Of a DNA stretch of 64,000 nucleotides, positions 41,584 to 49,426 are shown piece by piece. The notes under the pieces are model-generated. The model was not told the DNA's origin and did no database searches. It saw nothing but the letters and a program-made list of their open reading frames with translations. The DNA is from Lacisediminihabitans sp040549525 (lineage in GTDB: Bacteria; Actinomycetota; Actinomycetes; Actinomycetales; Microbacteriaceae), in assembly GCF_040549525.1 (NCBI RefSeq), contig NZ_JBEPTM010000003.1:310001-374000 (forward strand), in the 5' to 3' direction. How positions within the stretch are numbered: position 1 is the first letter of the stretch; every line of letters starts with the position of its first letter. The translations under genes were made by a program, and so were the position numbers.

Positions 41584-42374
41584 GTGCGCTCGATCTTCCA
41601 CCACGTCCGCGAGGTCGTTGGAAGCCGTGGGCGGCTCTCGCCGTCATCCTGCTGATCACGGCCATCACGCTCAGTCCCCAGGTCGGTATCTCGTTCAGCC
41701 TCGACGCGATCGTGCGCAACTGGCAGAACGGGGCCTCCAAGATCATCGCGCTGCTTCAGCCCGACTGGTCCTTCTTCCCTCGCACGATCCCGCCCCTGCT
41801 CGAGACCCTCGAGATGGCGGTGATCGCCACCTTCGTGGCATCCCTCGTCTCATTTCCGCTCAGCCTCTGGGCGGCGCGCCTCACCAATCCGAATCGCTGG
41901 ACCCGCGGCCTCCTGCGCACCCTGCTCAACGTCGTGCGGTCGATCCCCGACCTGCTCTACGCCTCCGTGCTCGTGGCGATGGTCGGGGTCGGGGCACTTC
42001 CCGGCATCATCGCCCTGCTTCTCTTCAACATCGGCATCATCGTGAAGATGGTCTCGGAGAACATCGAGGCGAATGATGCCGGCCCGCTGGAGGCCGGGCG
42101 CGCGGCGGGCGGCACCCAGTTTCAGATCAACCGGGCGATCGCGACGGCGGATGCCCTGCCCGCCTTCGTGAACCAGACCCTCTACGTGCTCGAACTCAAC
42201 GTGCGGGCCTCCACCGTGCTGGGGCTCGTCGGCGCGGGCGGACTCGGGCTGCTCATCGACGCGGTGCGCACGTTCTACCGGTACGACCAGCTGTCCCTCA
42301 TCATCCTGGAGATCCTCATCGTCGTGATCGTGATCGACACCTCGAGCGACGCGATCCGGAGGCGACTGGTATGA
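41580..42374 (+). CDS. phnE: Phosphonate-type ABC transporter permease (first PhnE)
   Basis: 264 residues with about six membrane helices. The PhnE segments PPLLETLEMAVIATFVASLVSFPLSLWAARL, LLNVVRSIPDLLYASVLVAMVGVG and EAGRAAGGTQFQINRAIATADALPAFVNQTLYVLELNVRASTVLGLVGAGGLGLLI are present. The two tandem phnE genes probably form a heterodimeric channel. Overlaps of 4 bases with the genes on both sides show tight coupling. Confidence 0.9.
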   Translation: MSALDLPPRPRGRWKPWAALAVILLITAITLSPQVGISFSLDAIVRNWQNGASKIIALLQPDWSFFPRTIPPLLETLEMAVIATFVASLVSFPLSLWAARLTNPNRWTRGLLRTLLNVVRSIPDLLYASVLVAMVGVGALPGIIALLLFNIGIIVKMVSENIEANDAGPLEAGRAAGGTQFQINRAIATADALPAFVNQTLYVLELNVRASTVLGLVGAGGLGLLIDAVRTFYRYDQLSLIILEILIVVIVIDTSSDAIRRRLV

Positions 42375-43183
42375 GCGCCTTCACCCTGCCACCCCAGCCG
42401 TCGCGACGAGGACGACTGGCGATCGGAATCGTCGTCACCCTGGTGGTCGTCGTCGCCTTCTGGTCGATCAACATCAACTGGGGCAGGCTCGGCAGCCTCC
42501 CCGGCGAGATCCTGCGTTACCTCTGGCTGATGTTCTCCGCACCGGACTGGACGAAGCTGCCGGAGGCCCTGCTGCAGACCTGGCGGTCGGTGGAGATGGC
42601 CTGGGTCGGCACCGTGCTCGGCCTGGTCATCGCCTTGCCGCTGAGCTTCCTGTCCGCCCGCGGGTTCTCACCGACCCCCGTGCGCTGGGGACTTCGGGTG
42701 CTGTTCGGAGTGATCAGAGCGGTGCCGGAGATCATCATCGCGATCGTGATCCTCTCTGTGACCGGTCTCACGCCGCTCACCGGTGCGCTCGCCCTGACCG
42801 TCAACAGCATCGGCACCCTCGGCAAGTGGGGCTACGAATCGATCGAGGGCGTGGATCCCGGTCCCATCGAGGCGGTTCGAGCGGCGGGCGGTTCGGGTAT
42901 CGACGTCATCCGCTGGGGCGTCTGGCCGAGTGTGACCCCAGAATTCATCTCCTTCTGGCTCTACCGTTTCGAGATCAATGTGCGGGCATCCGCCGTTCTC
43001 GGACTCATCGGGGTCGGCGGCATCGGCGACATGCTCACGAGCTACACGCAGTACCGCCTCTGGCCGGTGGTCGGAGTGCTGCTCATCGTGGTCGTGGTCG
43101 TTACGATGAGCATCGACGCCGTGTCCGGCGCCATCCGCCGCAGGATCACCGAGGGAGCCACCGTTCGTGAGCTGGACCGGTAA
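42371..43183 (+). CDS. phnE: Phosphonate-type ABC transporter permease (second PhnE)
   Basis: 270 residues, paralogous to the preceding permease. It has LLQTWRSVEMAWVGTVLGLVIALPLSFLSARG, VIRAVPEIIIAIVILSVTGL, the EAA-type EAVRAAGGSGIDVIRWGVWPSVTPEFISFWLYRFEINVRASAVLGLIGVGGIGDML and a closing hydrophobic helix. It overlaps the first permease by 4 bases and contains the start of the RpiR-type regulator within its last codons (17-base overlap). Confidence 0.9.
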   Translation: MSAFTLPPQPSRRGRLAIGIVVTLVVVVAFWSININWGRLGSLPGEILRYLWLMFSAPDWTKLPEALLQTWRSVEMAWVGTVLGLVIALPLSFLSARGFSPTPVRWGLRVLFGVIRAVPEIIIAIVILSVTGLTPLTGALALTVNSIGTLGKWGYESIEGVDPGPIEAVRAAGGSGIDVIRWGVWPSVTPEFISFWLYRFEINVRASAVLGLIGVGGIGDMLTSYTQYRLWPVVGVLLIVVVVVTMSIDAVSGAIRRRITEGATVRELDR

Positions 43184-44024
43184 CGACGACGCCGCGGCGA
43201 CCACGCGCATCGCGACGGTGCTCAACTCGCTGCAACCCAGCGAACGCCGGGTTGTCGACCACATCATCGGCGACCTCGACGGCGTGGTGGAGATGACCGC
43301 GCAGGATCTGGCCGATCGCACGGGAGTCGCCCGCTCCACGGTGATTCGCACCTGCCAGACACTCGGCTATCGCGGCTTCCCGCAACTGCGGGTCGCCCTC
43401 ACCAGGGAGCTCGCCCAGTCGGGCCAGCCGGAGGACTTCGGCGAGTCGGCGCTCGGCCGGATCCGGGCGGAGATCGCGGCTCTCGCGGCATCCCTTCCCC
43501 AGATCGCGAGTGTGCTGAGTGAGGCGGATGTCGAGGCCGCCGTTGTCACGCTGCTGTCGGCGACTCGGCTGCTCGCCCTCGCCAACGGGCTCTCGTCGCC
43601 GCTCGCGTCCGACCTGTCGATGCGGCTCACCGCGATCGGGCGTCCAACGGAATTCGTCGCCGACCCCATCGGCCAGCAGATCGCCGCCCGCCAGCTCTCG
43701 CCGGCGGATGCCGCGATCATCCTCAGCGGCAGTGGCGCCAACGAATCGAGCCTCAAGGCCGCCCGTGCCGTGAAGCTCACCGGCGCGAAGCTCGTCGTCA
43801 TCACCTCCTTCGCCACCTCGCCGCTCGGCTCGCTGGCCGATGTCGCCCTCGTGGTCGCCCCGGCCAGCGGGTCGTTCCGCCATGAGCTCGAGCACACCTC
43901 GCGAGTGCCCCACGTCATCCTGCTCGAATCCCTCGTGGAGGTGATCGCGGCGCGGCTCGGCGATCGCGCCCGCACCGCGCGCTCGACGGTGCTCACCATC
44001 CTCAGCGACAACCTGAGCGACTGA
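43167..44024 (+). CDS. MurR/RpiR-family transcriptional regulator with SIS domain
   Basis: 285 residues from GTG 43167; GAGGGAG lies 9 bases before it. The N-terminal HTH_6 domain reads LNSLQPSERRVVDHIIGDLDGVVEMTAQDLADRTGVARSTVIRTCQTLGYRGFPQLRVAL. The C-terminal SIS domain (about 125-265) has LLALANGLSSPLASDLSMRL and AAIILSGSGANESSLKAARAVKLTGAKLVVITS. SIS domains bind phosphosugars. It is last in the PhnDCEE/HAD operon, so it probably senses a phosphorylated sugar connected with the transported compound. The effector is unknown. Confidence 0.9.
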   Translation: MSWTGNDDAAATTRIATVLNSLQPSERRVVDHIIGDLDGVVEMTAQDLADRTGVARSTVIRTCQTLGYRGFPQLRVALTRELAQSGQPEDFGESALGRIRAEIAALAASLPQIASVLSEADVEAAVVTLLSATRLLALANGLSSPLASDLSMRLTAIGRPTEFVADPIGQQIAARQLSPADAAIILSGSGANESSLKAARAVKLTGAKLVVITSFATSPLGSLADVALVVAPASGSFRHELEHTSRVPHVILLESLVEVIAARLGDRARTARSTVLTILSDNLSD

Positions 44025-44053
44025 CACCGCTCGGGGTGGGCCTCCCGAGATCT

Positions 44054-44131
44054 CAAAACGCAGGAGATTCGCCACCGGAAGCCCCTTTCGTCGCCATTCG
44101 GCCCCTTTCGTGGCGGATCTCCTGCGTTTTG
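44054..44131. repeat. Long inverted repeat between convergent genes
   Basis: 22-bp arms (44054-44075 and 44110-44131) that pair with one mismatch: the left arm starts CAAAACGCAGGAGAT and the right arm ends ATCTCCTGCGTTTTG. The 34-base spacer contains GCCCCTTTCG starting at 44081, and the copy at 44101 extends into the right arm (20-bp period). It looks like a dispersed palindromic element and might also serve as a bidirectional terminator for the convergent RpiR and SDR genes. Confidence 0.8.
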
Positions 44132-44165
44132 GGAACCCGGGCGGGGGATATCGGGCCCGCCGGGG

Positions 44166-44954
44166 TCAGGCGCGCGCGGTGATCCGGCCGGTGACGGTGG
44201 CGAGACCGCGGCGGGAGAGCAGCCGGGTGAGGATGGTCGTGGCGCGGTTGGCCGCGCCGCTGATGACACTCGGCGGCGGGTTGCGCCGATCCAGCGTCCT
44301 GAGGGCAAGTCCCACGACCTGGCTGGGGGTCTGGAAGGCGCCGACCCGGGCATCCGCTCCCGCGACGTCGAAGAATTCGGTCCGGGTAGCGCCCGGGGAC
44401 AGAGCGAGTACCTTCAGGCCGGAGCCTTTCGACTCGTACCAGAGCGCTTCGGTGAAGCTCAGCACGAATGCCTTGGTCGCTCCGTAGACGGCCATCAACG
44501 GCACTGGCTGGTAGGCGCCGGTGCTCGCGATGTTCACGAGGGCACCGCGGCCGGAGGCGAGCAGCCGCGGGTAGAACCGGCGGGTGAGGTCCACAAGTGC
44601 GCCGACGTTGAGGTCGATCTCCTCGGCGATACGGGCCGGATCTTCGTGCTCGAAGCGGTTGCGCGTCGCGAAGCCCGCGTTGTTCACGAGGGAGTCGATC
44701 GTGAGGCCGAGCGAGTCGATCCGCTCGGCCAGCTGGGTCGCCGCGGCGGGGCGGGAGAGATCCGCGGCGAGGACAGTGACAGCGACGCCGTGCTCCGAGC
44801 GCAATTCGGCGGCGAGCGTCTCGAGCCGGTCGAGCCGTCGCGCGACGAGCACGAGGTCGGCTCCGCGGGCGGCGAGCTGGCGGGCGAACTCCTCGCCGAG
44901 TCCGGAGCTCGCCCCGGTGATGAGGGCGGTGGTGGTGCGATGGTCGATGGGCAC
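44166..44954 (-). CDS. Short-chain dehydrogenase/reductase (SDR)
   Basis: 262 residues. Classical SDR motifs: TGASSGLG cofactor loop (about 14-21), ARRLDRLETLAAEL (basic residues favouring NADP), ADLSRP, NNAGFAT, NIASTGAY with catalytic Ser, and YGATK with catalytic Tyr and Lys (about 155-159). LSPGATRTEFF follows. The oxidoreductase substrate is unknown. It is divergent from a TetR gene, and the short intergenic region holds repeat operators, so the TetR protein probably controls it. Confidence 0.9.
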   Translation of the reverse strand: MPIDHRTTTALITGASSGLGEEFARQLAARGADLVLVARRLDRLETLAAELRSEHGVAVTVLAADLSRPAAATQLAERIDSLGLTIDSLVNNAGFATRNRFEHEDPARIAEEIDLNVGALVDLTRRFYPRLLASGRGALVNIASTGAYQPVPLMAVYGATKAFVLSFTEALWYESKGSGLKVLALSPGATRTEFFDVAGADARVGAFQTPSQVVGLALRTLDRRNPPPSVISGAANRATTILTRLLSRRGLATVTGRITARA

Positions 44955-44979
44955 GGGGGACCTTTCTGGATGAACGGGT

Positions 44980-45007
44980 GTTTACTCATGTAGGTTTACA
45001 TATGTAC
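44980..45007. promoter_or_regulatory. Tandem operator between the SDR and TetR genes
   Basis: Two adjacent 14-bp direct repeats (GTTTACTCATGTAG, 44980-44993; GTTTACATATGTAC, 44994-45007). The second contains the perfect palindrome TACATATGTA (44997-45006) in a 16-bp near-palindrome. AT-rich sequence like this stands out in a high-GC genome and suits the adjacent TetR regulator. Confidence 0.6.
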
Positions 45008-45032
45008 ACTCGAATGTCCAGTGAGAGAACCG

Positions 45033-45629
45033 ATGACCAAACGCGAGCCGAACGCCCGGGGCGAAGGCGACCAGCTGCGGCGCGATCTCGTGGATGCCGC
45101 GAGCCGGCTCCTGCTCAGCCCGCAGTCGATCGCGCTTCCCAGTCTTCGCGCCGTCGCCCGCGCCTGCTCGGTGTCGCCCGCCGCGGTCTATCTTCATTTC
45201 GCGTCGCAGCAGGCGCTCATCTCCGCGGTGATCGATGCGCAGCTCGACCGGTTGAGCGAGCACATCCGGGCACGAATGGCCGGCCTCGAAGCGCCATCAG
45301 AGCGGCTGGATGCGCTCGCCGCCGGCTACGTGGAATGGGGGCTCGCCCACGCCGGTGGCTACCAGCTGCTGTTCGAGAGCGCCGACCGGCTCGAGATCCC
45401 GGAGCACTCCGACGACGATGATCGCTGGGATCTCATCCACAATGCCGCCGCGCTCGTGATCGCGGCCGGCGGGATCGGGCCGGACGAGGCATCCGTCGTC
45501 GCGTTCCGGCTCTGGGCCGCCCTGCACGGGATCGTGTCGCTGCGTCTCCACAAGTCCGACGTTCTCTGGCCGACCACGGTCGAGCACGAGACACGCCTCG
45601 TCGTCGCGCGACTGTCGCGCGGCGACTGA
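45033..45629 (+). CDS. TetR family transcriptional regulator
   Basis: 198 residues from ATG 45033; GTG 45021 would add four and lies 10 bases after a TACACT -10. The N-terminal HTH (about 15-62) reads LRRDLVDAASRLLLSPQSIALPSLRAVARACSVSPAAVYLHFASQQALISAV, the standard TetR pattern with YLHF in the recognition helix. The C-terminal ligand domain has WGLAHAGGYQLLFES and FRLWAALHGIVSLRLHKSDV, of the TetR_C_13/WHG type. It is probably the repressor of the divergent SDR gene and of itself through the repeats at 44980-45007. The inducer is unknown. Confidence 0.88.
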   Translation: MTKREPNARGEGDQLRRDLVDAASRLLLSPQSIALPSLRAVARACSVSPAAVYLHFASQQALISAVIDAQLDRLSEHIRARMAGLEAPSERLDALAAGYVEWGLAHAGGYQLLFESADRLEIPEHSDDDDRWDLIHNAAALVIAAGGIGPDEASVVAFRLWAALHGIVSLRLHKSDVLWPTTVEHETRLVVARLSRGD

Positions 45630-45722
45630 CGCCGCGCGCTCTGCCCACGGCGAACACGGCAGTTTCGTCCCCGAGCCTCCGATAGATTCGTCACCAGCGA
45701 CAAACTGAAATGGAGCGCAACA

Positions 45723-46322
45723 ATGGCCCAACCGGCATTGGTCTCGAGCATCTTCGACCAACTCCTCAAGGACCGCATCATCTGGCTTGGCTCAGAGGTG
45801 CGTGACGACAACGCCAACGAGATCTGCGCGAAGATCCTGCTGCTGGCGGCGGAGGACCCGAAGCGTGACATCTTCCTCTACATCAACTCGCCCGGTGGAT
45901 CGATCACCGCAGGCATGGCGATCTACGACACGATGAAGTTCGTGCCGAACGACATCGTCACCGTGGGCATCGGCATGGCGGCCTCGATGGGGCAGTTCCT
46001 GCTCTCCTCGGGCACCAAGGGCAAGCGGTACATCACCCCGAATGCGCGAGTGCTGTTGCACCAGCCGTCCGGTGGATTCGGTGGAACCTCCGCCGACATC
46101 CAGACGCAGGCCAACCTCATCCTCGACATGAAGAAGCGGATGGCGGAGCTCACCGCAGAACAGACGGGCAAGACGCCCGAGCAGATCATCATCGACGGCG
46201 ACCGGGACAACTGGTTCACCGCACAGCAGGCCCTCGAGTACGGCTTCGTCGACCACCTGCGGGAGTTCGCCTCCGAGGTCATCGGCGGCGGCGGCACCGA
46301 CGAGTCCGTTACCAAGAAGTAG
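45723..46322 (+). CDS. clpP1: ATP-dependent Clp protease proteolytic subunit 1
   Basis: 199 residues. Catalytic Ser88 in GMAASMGQFL, His113 in LLHQPSGGFGG and an Asp in the DRDNWF region. FLYINSPGGSITAGMAIYDTM forms the handle and oxyanion site. Actinobacteria need a mixed ClpP1P2 tetradecamer, and the second subunit is encoded 16 bases downstream. Together with ClpX or ClpC they degrade tagged and misfolded proteins. GGAG(CGC) precedes ATG 45723. Confidence 0.95.
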   Translation: MAQPALVSSIFDQLLKDRIIWLGSEVRDDNANEICAKILLLAAEDPKRDIFLYINSPGGSITAGMAIYDTMKFVPNDIVTVGIGMAASMGQFLLSSGTKGKRYITPNARVLLHQPSGGFGGTSADIQTQANLILDMKKRMAELTAEQTGKTPEQIIIDGDRDNWFTAQQALEYGFVDHLREFASEVIGGGGTDESVTKK

Positions 46323-46338
46323 AGACAGGCACAGAGAC

Positions 46339-47004
46339 ATGGAATTCAACAACAACATGCCGACCGGGCTCGCCGGCCCGACGGCCGAGGCCCGCTACAT
46401 CCTCCCCACCTTCGAGGAGCGCACGGCCTACGGCTACAAGCGCCAGGACCCCTACGCGAAGCTCTTCGAGGACCGCATCATCTTCCTCGGTGTGCAGATC
46501 GACGACGCCTCGGCCGATGACGTGATGGCCCAGCTGCTCGTGCTCGAGAGCCAGGACCCCGACCGCGACATCGTGATGTACATCAACTCACCCGGTGGCT
46601 CGTTCACCGCGATGACGGCGATCTACGACACGATGCAGTACGTGCGCCCGCAGATCCAGACCGTGGTGCTCGGCCAGGCGGCGTCTGCCGCCGCGGTCAT
46701 CCTCGCGGCCGGAACCCCGGGAAAGCGCCTCGCGCTGCCGAACGCCCGCATCCTGATCCACCAGCCGTCCACGGGCGACTCCGGTCGTGGCCAGGCTTCG
46801 GACATCGAGATCCAGGCCCGCGAGATCCTTCGCATGCGTTCCTGGCTCGAGGAGACGCTGTCGCGTCACTCGAACCGCACCATGGAGCAGGTCAACAAGG
46901 ACATCGACCGCGACAACATCCTGAGCGGAGAAGAGGCGCTGGCTTACGGCCTCGTCGACCAGGTGCTGACCTCGCGCAAGAACATCCCGGCGATCACCAA
47001 GTAG
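46339..47004 (+). CDS. clpP2: ATP-dependent Clp protease proteolytic subunit 2
   Basis: 221 residues. Catalytic Ser116 in GQAASAAAVIL, His141 in ILIHQPSTGDSGRGQASD and Asp in the DRDNILSGEEA region. The N-terminal extension (about 40 residues) and RYILPTFEERTAYGYKRQDPYAKLFEDRI are typical of actinobacterial ClpP2. It is co-transcribed with clpP1. A perfect 20-bp hairpin terminator follows. clpX, usually the next gene, is separated by three genes on the other strand. Confidence 0.95.
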   Translation: MEFNNNMPTGLAGPTAEARYILPTFEERTAYGYKRQDPYAKLFEDRIIFLGVQIDDASADDVMAQLLVLESQDPDRDIVMYINSPGGSFTAMTAIYDTMQYVRPQIQTVVLGQAASAAAVILAAGTPGKRLALPNARILIHQPSTGDSGRGQASDIEIQAREILRMRSWLEETLSRHSNRTMEQVNKDIDRDNILSGEEALAYGLVDQVLTSRKNIPAITK

Positions 47005-47027
47005 GCATCGCCCCGCAGGACAGGCGT

Positions 47028-47071
47028 CACACCACGAAGGGCCCGGAGAAATCCGGGCCCTTCGTGGTGTG
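47028..47071. terminator. Bidirectional terminator with perfect 20-bp stem
   Basis: CACACCACGAAGGGCCCGGA (47028-47047) pairs perfectly with 47052-47071 around a GAAA tetraloop. It lies between clpP2 and the convergent copper genes and can end transcription from both sides. Confidence 0.9.
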
Positions 47072-47083
47072 CCGCCTGTACCG

Positions 47084-47728
47084 CTAGGCGCTGGGCTCCT
47101 TCTGTCGACCCGTGCTCTTTCGACCCGTGGCCACGAGGGTGACGATCACCGCTGCGGCCACCGCGAGGAACGCGCCACCCACCCACAGCACGGTACTCAA
47201 TGTGCCGGTGTCGACCGTGGCCGCTCCGGTGGTGCCGGATCCCGCCGCGGGCTTGGTGTTCACCGAGGCGGTGCCGTTGCAGTCCGGCACTGCCGCGGCG
47301 CCGGGTGAGGGCGTGAAACCGACGGGTGGCTGCCAGGTGAACCCATAACTGTCCGACACGGTGTGGCCATCGGTCGAGACTGCCTGCCAGGTCACGGTGT
47401 AGGTGCCGGCTGCGCCGAGGGATGCTGCCGTAGACATCTCCGGCCCCTCGACGCTCACGCACCCGTCGCCGTAGTACTTTCCGGCGCTGTCCGTCACCTG
47501 CAGGCCGAAGCCCGCGCCGTTGCCGTCGATGTTCAGCAGGATGTCGTTGGTCGTGATCACGAAATCCTTCGGCAGCGCGGTGAGCGTCTCACCTGCCTTC
47601 GGAGTGGATGACACCAGGTAGTTGTGCGCCTGGGCCGGGGTGACCGCGCCGACAACGGGCACCGCCGCTCCCAGCATCGCCGCGAGTGCGACGAGCATCA
47701 CCAGGGGGAGCCGGGAGCGACGTGCCAT
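47084..47728 (-). CDS. CopC-domain copper-binding protein with C-terminal membrane anchor
   Basis: 214 residues. Sec signal with cleavage expected after TPAQA (residue 34), leaving His35 as the first mature residue, the copper(II) ligand of CopC proteins. The beta-sandwich domain ends with VSTDGHTVSDSYGFTW, which carries the second conserved His. A Pro/Thr/Gly-rich linker and one membrane helix (about 180-205) anchor it to the cell surface. It should bind or deliver copper outside the membrane. It lies 3 bases downstream of the YcnI gene in the same transcript. Confidence 0.88.
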   Translation of the reverse strand: MARRSRLPLVMLVALAAMLGAAVPVVGAVTPAQAHNYLVSSTPKAGETLTALPKDFVITTNDILLNIDGNGAGFGLQVTDSAGKYYGDGCVSVEGPEMSTAASLGAAGTYTVTWQAVSTDGHTVSDSYGFTWQPPVGFTPSPGAAAVPDCNGTASVNTKPAAGSGTTGAATVDTGTLSTVLWVGGAFLAVAAAVIVTLVATGRKSTGRQKEPSA

Positions 47729-47731
47729 GGT

Positions 47732-48466
47732 TTAGACCGTACCCTTGCGTCGCAGGGTGACGACGGAGAGCACCACAGCCACCGCCCCGACGACGAGGCC
47801 GCCGATGCCGAGCACGCGAGCGAGAGTGTCGCTCGACGATGCCGATGACGATGCCGATGACGATGATGCGGCCGTGGTTGCCGCATCGTGCGATGCCGGC
47901 GGAGCCGAGACGGCATCCGCATCGTGCTCGGCCACCGGCTTGTCATTCACGAAGAGCACGGGGGACGGGAGGTCCGCGCCCTCAGCGGTTCCGGCCCACT
48001 TGACCACCGATCCGTCGCTGTACGTCTGCAGCGTGTTGAGCACGATCTTGCCGGTGTCGGGCACGGCCCCGACGGAGAGCGTGAACTCGCGGATCTCCCG
48101 CGGCTTGATCTCCGAACCGGGTTGCGCGGTCCAGATGACCTTCGTGACGGCCTCGGTGATCGTCGTCTTAGCCACCTTCACCGGCTTCGGAAGAGTTTCG
48201 GTCACCAACTCGGTGTCCCACCCGGGCACCGCCAGGTAACTCACGCTCGGGAATGGTGTCGCGGCCGGGATATCGACCTCGACCTTCGTCGTCGCCGCGG
48301 TCGCGGATTCCGTCGGCACGCGGAACGTGATGTCCGCATAGGTTCCCGCGGCGGCAGTGTTGGGCGTCACTTCCACGTGTGCGCTGGCGGCCAGCGGCGC
48401 GGCGAGGGCGAGCAGCGCTCCGGCGCCGACGGCGACGGTCGCGGAGATCAGGGTTCTCTTGTTCAT
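47732..48466 (-). CDS. YcnI family copper-binding membrane-anchored protein (DUF1775)
   Basis: 244 residues from ATG 48466. A signal peptide ends at AASA and the mature protein begins with His30 (AHVEVTP), the N-terminal copper-ligand histidine of YcnI domains. Features are YADITFRVPTES, VEVDIPAATPFPSVSYLAVPGWDTE and LPSPVLFVND. A low-complexity Ser/Ala segment precedes the C-terminal helix, followed by RRKGT. YcnI proteins bind copper and are encoded with CopC/CopD-type partners, as here. It is co-transcribed with the CopC-domain gene. Confidence 0.9.
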   Translation of the reverse strand: MNKRTLISATVAVGAGALLALAAPLAASAHVEVTPNTAAAGTYADITFRVPTESATAATTKVEVDIPAATPFPSVSYLAVPGWDTELVTETLPKPVKVAKTTITEAVTKVIWTAQPGSEIKPREIREFTLSVGAVPDTGKIVLNTLQTYSDGSVVKWAGTAEGADLPSPVLFVNDKPVAEHDADAVSAPPASHDAATTAASSSSASSSASSSDTLARVLGIGGLVVGAVAVVLSVVTLRRKGTV

Positions 48467-48572
48467 GTCATTCCTTGGGTTCGTGACACCCGAATCCGCC
48501 GGAGCATCGCTCACGGGAAGTTCGGAACGGGCATCGAAAATGGTGGCCGCGCGGGCTGTGCCCGGCGGAAAT

Positions 48573-49193
48573 TCAGAGACTGGCTGCGATTGCCGGTGGT
48601 CCGCGGTGTCGGTGGATCGAGAAGACGAGCGCGCGGGGAGTCGCCACGACATCCCGTGCCGCGCCGAGTGATCGGATGCCGGTCGGCGTCTCGACCGGCA
48701 GCACGGCATCCACGATTCGTGAGATGCAGAGCCGGGCGAGCCGCGCCAACGCCCAGAAGGCCCGCTCCCCGGAACTCAGGGCCGCGATGGTGACGATCGA
48801 GCCGATCGCGTGACCGATCCACATCGCCACGTCGGCATCCGCACTCATCGTGGGGCTCGCGGATGTCGCGGAGCCGAGTTGCAGCACCATCGCGTCGCCG
48901 TGCTGCATGCCCGCTCCGGCCGGGGCCGTGCCACCGAGCGGAGCATCCGCGAGCAGGCTGAAGAGCCCGTGGAAGAGCAGTTGGCTCAGGCCGACGGCGA
49001 TCGTGAGGCGAAGCAGCGACAGGGTCTTGCCGGCAAGCAGCACGCAGACGACGCCGGAGAAGGCGAGGCACAGGGCGAGGCCGGCTGTGGCCGGCAGCGT
49101 TCCACCGGCGAGGGCATGGGAGCACGCGGCGACACAGAGCGACACGATCGCAGCGATCCATCCGCGGGCGAATCGCGCCCATCTGGTGGTCAT
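48573..49193 (-). CDS. Membrane protein associated with the copper genes
   Basis: 206 residues from ATG 49193. Four to five hydrophobic helices are visible (FARGWIAAIVSLCVAACSHALAGG, AGLALCLAFSGVVCVLLAG, LRLTIAVGLSQLLFHGLFSLL and WIGHAIGSIVTIAAL). Some His/Met residues lie in the loops (CSHALAGG, GMQHGDAMV, IHRHRG), which would suit metal contact. No named domain is recognised with certainty. It is upstream of ycnI and copC on the same strand, so a role in copper handling is inferred from neighbours. Confidence 0.72.
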   Translation of the reverse strand: MTTRWARFARGWIAAIVSLCVAACSHALAGGTLPATAGLALCLAFSGVVCVLLAGKTLSLLRLTIAVGLSQLLFHGLFSLLADAPLGGTAPAGAGMQHGDAMVLQLGSATSASPTMSADADVAMWIGHAIGSIVTIAALSSGERAFWALARLARLCISRIVDAVLPVETPTGIRSLGAARDVVATPRALVFSIHRHRGPPAIAASL

Positions 49194-49426
49194 TCCTGCT
49201 CCCGGTCCGTCTGCCGTTCGGCTCCCGACAAGTCTAGATCGGCGGTGACACCCCCACGAACGAGGCGGCTCGCCGATGCCGAATTGCGTCATGGTGCGAA
49301 CAGTGTCGTCTACTCGCGTTAGGCTCTGTATCTGACCCGCGGTCGTGTCAGACAACCCGCTGATTGCAGGGCTGCAGTCCCAGACAGCGGGGCACAGCAC
49401 AGGCCGAGACCAGGAGGAGGCCGAGC

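Noticed and set aside
44054..44131. CRISPR or insertion-sequence end
   Set aside because: There is only one inverted pair with a short spacer, no transposase frame and no target duplication. A palindromic repeat fits better.
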